A program made the translations under genes and the position numbers. Positions 61,059 through 64,000 of a DNA stretch of 64,000 bases are shown here, one piece after another (positions within the stretch are counted from its first letter, which is position 1; each line of letters begins with the position of its first letter). Source of the DNA: Gemmatimonadota bacterium (GTDB lineage Bacteria; JAAXHH01); the NCBI GenBank assembly GCA_009838645.1, contig VXRC01000006.1, positions 1-64,000 of the forward strand, in the 5' to 3' direction. The notes under the pieces were generated by a model. The model saw nothing but the letters and a program-made list of their open reading frames with translations. It searched no databases and had not been told where the DNA came from.

Positions 61059-62135
61059 ATGTTGAATGCGGCTCGCAAACTGCGCCGGGCGGTTGTCTGC
61101 AGCCTCTTGCTGCTCGCCTTCCCCGCTTCTCCCGCCTACACCCAGTCCCCGGCCACCGGCCCCTTCATGCAGCGCGACCAGTTCCCCGTAAGAATGTTGT
61201 TCCTCGGACTGCGCCCGGAGTCCGGGCACCTTCTTCCGCGCAGATCAATCCAGTGGGCTGTTCAGTTCGACTACGCCAATACCTACGCGAGCACCTTTCC
61301 CGTGGGCGATACTCTGATCGCCGACGACTACTACCGGGCCGCGCCGGCGGACGAGTATCGGCTTTACGTGGATACGGAATCCCTGCGACTGTCGGTGGAC
61401 CTGGACTGGCGGGTCGCGTCGAGGCTGCAAGTCGGCATGACACTGCCTTTCCTGAAGCACGGCGGCGGTTTTCTGGACGGCGTGATAGAGGGGTTCCACG
61501 GCGCGTTCAACCTGACCAACGGGGGCCGGGAGTGGGCTCCCAGGAACGACTATGGCGTATTCGTCGTACGGAACCGCCGTTTCTGGATCCGGAGCGTGGA
61601 GTCCACCGCCTTCCGACCGGGAGACCTCGTGTTACGGATGAAGACTCCGTTGAACCTAGGCAGAGAGGGATTCGATCTGGCCTTTGCCGGCGCCGTGAAG
61701 CTGCCCACGGGCAACCTGGAAACGCTGACCGGTAGCGGGGGATGGGATCTCCAGGCGGCGTTGTTCGCAACCTGGCGTCCTGGATGGTCGAAGCAGGACA
61801 TGGTCTTTCACGTCAACCTCGCCCACAGCCGGCTGGGCAAACCGACCCAGGGCGAGGGGTTCCCCCTGCGGTCCATCACGACGCTCGTACTGGCCTTCGA
61901 ATACCGGACCACGGGCCGGCTCGCGGCGCTGCTCCAGACGCTGGTCAACATCGGTCCCTTTCCCAGCAGCAGGCTGGGACCCTTGAATCGCACGGCCATC
62001 GAGGCGACCGCCGGCGTGCGGTACGCCCTGTCCGAGTCGCTGTCGCTCGATGCCGGTCTGACCGAAAACCTCAGCCAGTACCAGAACACCCCCGATGTGG
62101 GGCTGCATATCGGTATCGTATGGAGGACGCCCTAG
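61059..62135 (+). CDS. DUF3187 family exported beta-rich protein
   Basis: A protein of about 358 residues. From the ATG at 61059 the N terminus (MLNAARKLRRAVVCSLLLLA) is a good signal peptide with likely cleavage near PAYTQS. The rest alternates aromatic-hydrophobic strands and turns (DYANTYAS, DLDWRVASRLQVGMTLPFL, LAFEYRTTGRLAALLQTLVN), consistent with an outer-membrane beta-barrel of the DUF3187 family. Function unknown. The frame stays open to an ATG at 60945, but that part contains short direct repeats (NAAR-like units) and no ribosome-binding site. Confidence 0.78.
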   Translation: MLNAARKLRRAVVCSLLLLAFPASPAYTQSPATGPFMQRDQFPVRMLFLGLRPESGHLLPRRSIQWAVQFDYANTYASTFPVGDTLIADDYYRAAPADEYRLYVDTESLRLSVDLDWRVASRLQVGMTLPFLKHGGGFLDGVIEGFHGAFNLTNGGREWAPRNDYGVFVVRNRRFWIRSVESTAFRPGDLVLRMKTPLNLGREGFDLAFAGAVKLPTGNLETLTGSGGWDLQAALFATWRPGWSKQDMVFHVNLAHSRLGKPTQGEGFPLRSITTLVLAFEYRTTGRLAALLQTLVNIGPFPSSRLGPLNRTAIEATAGVRYALSESLSLDAGLTENLSQYQNTPDVGLHIGIVWRTP

Positions 62136-62257
62136 CGGCCGCCGCGCGGGACGACGTCTATAGGCTGTACTGTGCCGGACGACGCCGTGGCGACGGTGCG
62201 AGCGGGCGTCCTGGCGGTCGGCGCATCGGGAATCTGTGAAAATCAGTAGGTATCACC

Positions 62258-63427
62258 ATGAGAAGAAAGCACTCCCGGATACTCTTCAACTCCCACGGAA
62301 GGCTGGGTGTGATTGATCTGGATGCCTCCGTGGCCGACTTGGACGTGCGGGTCTGGTATCCGAATCCGGACACTCCGGGTATGGACAGCTGGAGTTGGGG
62401 ACCCGTCTTTGAAGACCGCCGCAGGGTCATTCTGTCCGGCTACGAACCCGGCAAGGCCTGGGAAGGCAATGTGCGGGTCCATCTCTGGATATACGACCTG
62501 CAGGAAGACCGGCTGCTGGAGGAGATCGTCCTGAAGAACCGGCCCGCGCCTTTCATGGGGTGCACCCACATCCTGCCGGGCGAGGATCGCCTCGTGACGA
62601 ACCCGATCATCGACGGGAAACAGCGCATCTGGACCATGGACCTGGACGGATCCGATCCACGGGAGATCACGGGCGCGGAGGACGGGTTCGTCTACTGCGT
62701 GCAGATCAGCCCGGACGGACGCAGGTTCGCCTACCATTCCACCATGCTGAAAGGCCGTGACAGCTACTGCATTTTCGTATCGGACCTGGGCGGAGGAAAC
62801 CGGGTGGAAGTCGCTGGGGCGCAGGGGCACCTGTACTTCGGTCCCATGTGGTCGCCGGACGGGAAGTGGCTGATCTACCAGGACTGCCGCTATCCCGACG
62901 ACCCGGGACACGACTGGTCCGATCTCTGCCTCGGCAGTCCCGACGGCCCCGATGACGCGCTTCACCGGAAGGTCACCACGGGACAGCGCCAGTGGTTCGC
63001 CACGTCCTACGGCAACCCGAACTCGCGGGGTAGCGGTTCCAACATCGCCCAGTGGACCCCGGACGGCAAAAGGGTCACCTACACCCGCGCGGAGCCCGGC
63101 TCCCGGACGGCCTGGCCCTACCAGGCGCAACTGCCGGACACCGACCACTTCAACCGGGACTACTTTCCGGAAGACGCCCGCGGCGGCACCGCCATCTGCC
63201 TCCTCGATCCCTTCACGGGGGAGGAATCGGAGTTCATTCCCTACGAACCCCTGGTGTGGAACTTCCGATCCGCCTGGTCGCGGGATGGTTCGCAGTTTGC
63301 CTTCTGCCGCGCCGAGGTGGGATCACCGAGCGGTATCTGGCTGGTCGATGCCGACGGCGGCAATGCGCGGATGCTGACGGACGGATACGAACACCTGGGT
63401 GCGGATCACCCGGTGTGGGTGGGGTAG
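62258..63427 (+). CDS. TolB-like PD40 beta-propeller protein
   Basis: A 389-residue soluble protein with repeated PD40-type strands: ISPDGRRFAYHS, WSPDGKWLIYQD, WTPDGKRVTYTR and WSRDGSQFAFCR (about residues 147-345). The pattern resembles TolB C-terminal propellers and oligogalacturonate lyase (Ogl) enzymes; conserved His and Gln residues of Ogl (GHLYFGPMWS, HDWSD) could be active-site groups. Cytoplasmic, no signal peptide. The gene ends six bases before the convergent LRR stop. Confidence 0.8.
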   Translation: MRRKHSRILFNSHGRLGVIDLDASVADLDVRVWYPNPDTPGMDSWSWGPVFEDRRRVILSGYEPGKAWEGNVRVHLWIYDLQEDRLLEEIVLKNRPAPFMGCTHILPGEDRLVTNPIIDGKQRIWTMDLDGSDPREITGAEDGFVYCVQISPDGRRFAYHSTMLKGRDSYCIFVSDLGGGNRVEVAGAQGHLYFGPMWSPDGKWLIYQDCRYPDDPGHDWSDLCLGSPDGPDDALHRKVTTGQRQWFATSYGNPNSRGSGSNIAQWTPDGKRVTYTRAEPGSRTAWPYQAQLPDTDHFNRDYFPEDARGGTAICLLDPFTGEESEFIPYEPLVWNFRSAWSRDGSQFAFCRAEVGSPSGIWLVDADGGNARMLTDGYEHLGADHPVWVG

Positions 63428-63433
63428 TGCCCC

Positions 63434-64000
63434 TCAATCAAGTCCGAGTTGAAAAGAAGAACGATCGTTTTCGGGTACCCACTGCCCTCGAAGGATGTTT
63501 TCCGCTTCTTCCAAATCGGTCGAAATACCGTACGCACCGCCCGCTACCCCGATTCCTGGAACCAGCTGGAAAGCCTCATCGCCAGATTCAGTCGAAATCA
63601 GCGTTCCTGCTTCCGGATCACAAGAGACTATTCCACGTCGGTTGGGTATCCCGTTCATCCACGTACTGAACACCTCGTCGGGCGGTACGCACACTCCGGT
63701 GCCTTCCAACCACAGGACCAGGAGATCGAGTTGGGTGAATGAACGCGGTAACGGTCCGGAGAGTTCGGCAATGTCACGGAGAAGCAACACTGCCAGGTTT
63801 TCGAGATCTCCAAGTTCTTCAGGTATGCCACCGGACAACTGGTTGGCAGAGAGTGACATCCTTGAAAGGCTGTGCATACGCCCCAGCTCACCGGGGATAT
63901 TACCTGTCAGCCGGTTACTGTAAAGCCACAACGTTCGAAGGTTCTCCAGTTGTCCGAGTTCGGGCGGTATGTCGCCCGTCAATTGGTTGTTATCCAGCCA
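63434..64000 (-). CDS. Plant-type leucine-rich repeat protein, C-terminal part (partial)
   Basis: The 3' end (about 188 codons) of a minus-strand gene that enters from the right edge. Its reading frame is open at base 64,000, where it already encodes LRR sequence (WLDNNQLTGDIPPEL). At least three or four 24-residue repeats of the L-x-x-L-x-x-L-x-L-x-x-N-x-L-TG-x-IP form (LWLYSNRLTGNIPGELG, MSLSANQLSGGIPEELG) are present. The C-terminal 80 residues are non-repeat with a Cys pair (TGVCVPPDEVF, GIVSCDPEAG). Such LRRs bind proteins or glycans; export cannot be judged as the N terminus is missing. Confidence 0.88.
   Translation of the reverse strand, partial: WLDNNQLTGDIPPELGQLENLRTLWLYSNRLTGNIPGELGRMHSLSRMSLSANQLSGGIPEELGDLENLAVLLLRDIAELSGPLPRSFTQLDLLVLWLEGTGVCVPPDEVFSTWMNGIPNRRGIVSCDPEAGTLISTESGDEAFQLVPGIGVAGGAYGISTDLEEAENILRGQWVPENDRSSFQLGLD

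Overview
This window is a GC-rich bacterial chromosome segment of about 64 kb. Several paralogous phytanoyl-CoA dioxygenase-type enzymes, an IPNS-like oxygenase, an MlrC-type M81 protein, a creatininase, a sodium-pump decarboxylase and plant-type leucine-rich repeats resemble the gene content of uncultured, often marine lineages such as Latescibacterota or related bacteria. That assignment is inference; the window holds no rRNA or other marker that fixes taxonomy. I saw no tRNA, CRISPR array, transposase or integrase.

Layout. 1-6.2 kb: 5' half of mutS (runs off the left edge), an FMN reductase, a TlpA/ResA thioredoxin, a DUF547 protein, a TVP38/DedA-like membrane protein and a sugar-active beta-propeller protein. 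6.2-25.0 kb: an AT-richer defence island. It holds two adjacent HNH endonucleases (+ strand) and then, all on the minus strand, a type I restriction-modification locus (hsdM, hsdS, hsdR with a YgjP-type metallopeptidase) and an Mrr-type nuclease. Between hsdS and hsdR sit three cargo modules: a frameshifted RloC-like zinc-hook ATPase, an unrecognised 1226-residue protein with a C-terminal PD-(D/E)XK-like site, and a VapBC pair. The 1226-residue gene is the best candidate here for an undescribed system.

25.0-38.3 kb: catabolic and transport genes. These are two Fe(II)/2OG oxygenases, P5C dehydrogenase, an SDR epimerase, a 2Fe-2S ferredoxin, an ABC sugar importer whose binding protein is fused to its permease, an aminotransferase, a small AT-richer islet of tiny coiled-coil membrane proteins, and a phyH-creatininase-kinase operon. 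38.5-45.3 kb: an acetyltransferase and a leuC-leuD-histidine kinase-PP2C gene train. 45.6-48.8 kb: DUF512 radical SAM protein, Der GTPase and a MerR regulator. 48.8-57.5 kb: M1-like peptidase, TPR protein, HU, a third phyH, MlrC-type protein, MsrA, a small membrane protein and an amidohydrolase. 57.6-60.9 kb: a three-subunit Na+-pumping decarboxylase. 60.9-64 kb: DUF3187 protein, a PD40-type propeller and an LRR protein cut by the right edge.

Regulation. Nine intergenic sites fit a housekeeping sigma-70-type promoter (TTGACA/TTGCCC, 16-18 bp spacer, TAnnnT or close variants) placed sensibly before genes. A tenth match and one weaker site (a poor -10) end at or near the start codon itself, suggesting leaderless mRNAs. 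Short (12-36 bp) direct duplications recur in gaps and in signal-peptide or linker regions throughout the chromosomal backbone.
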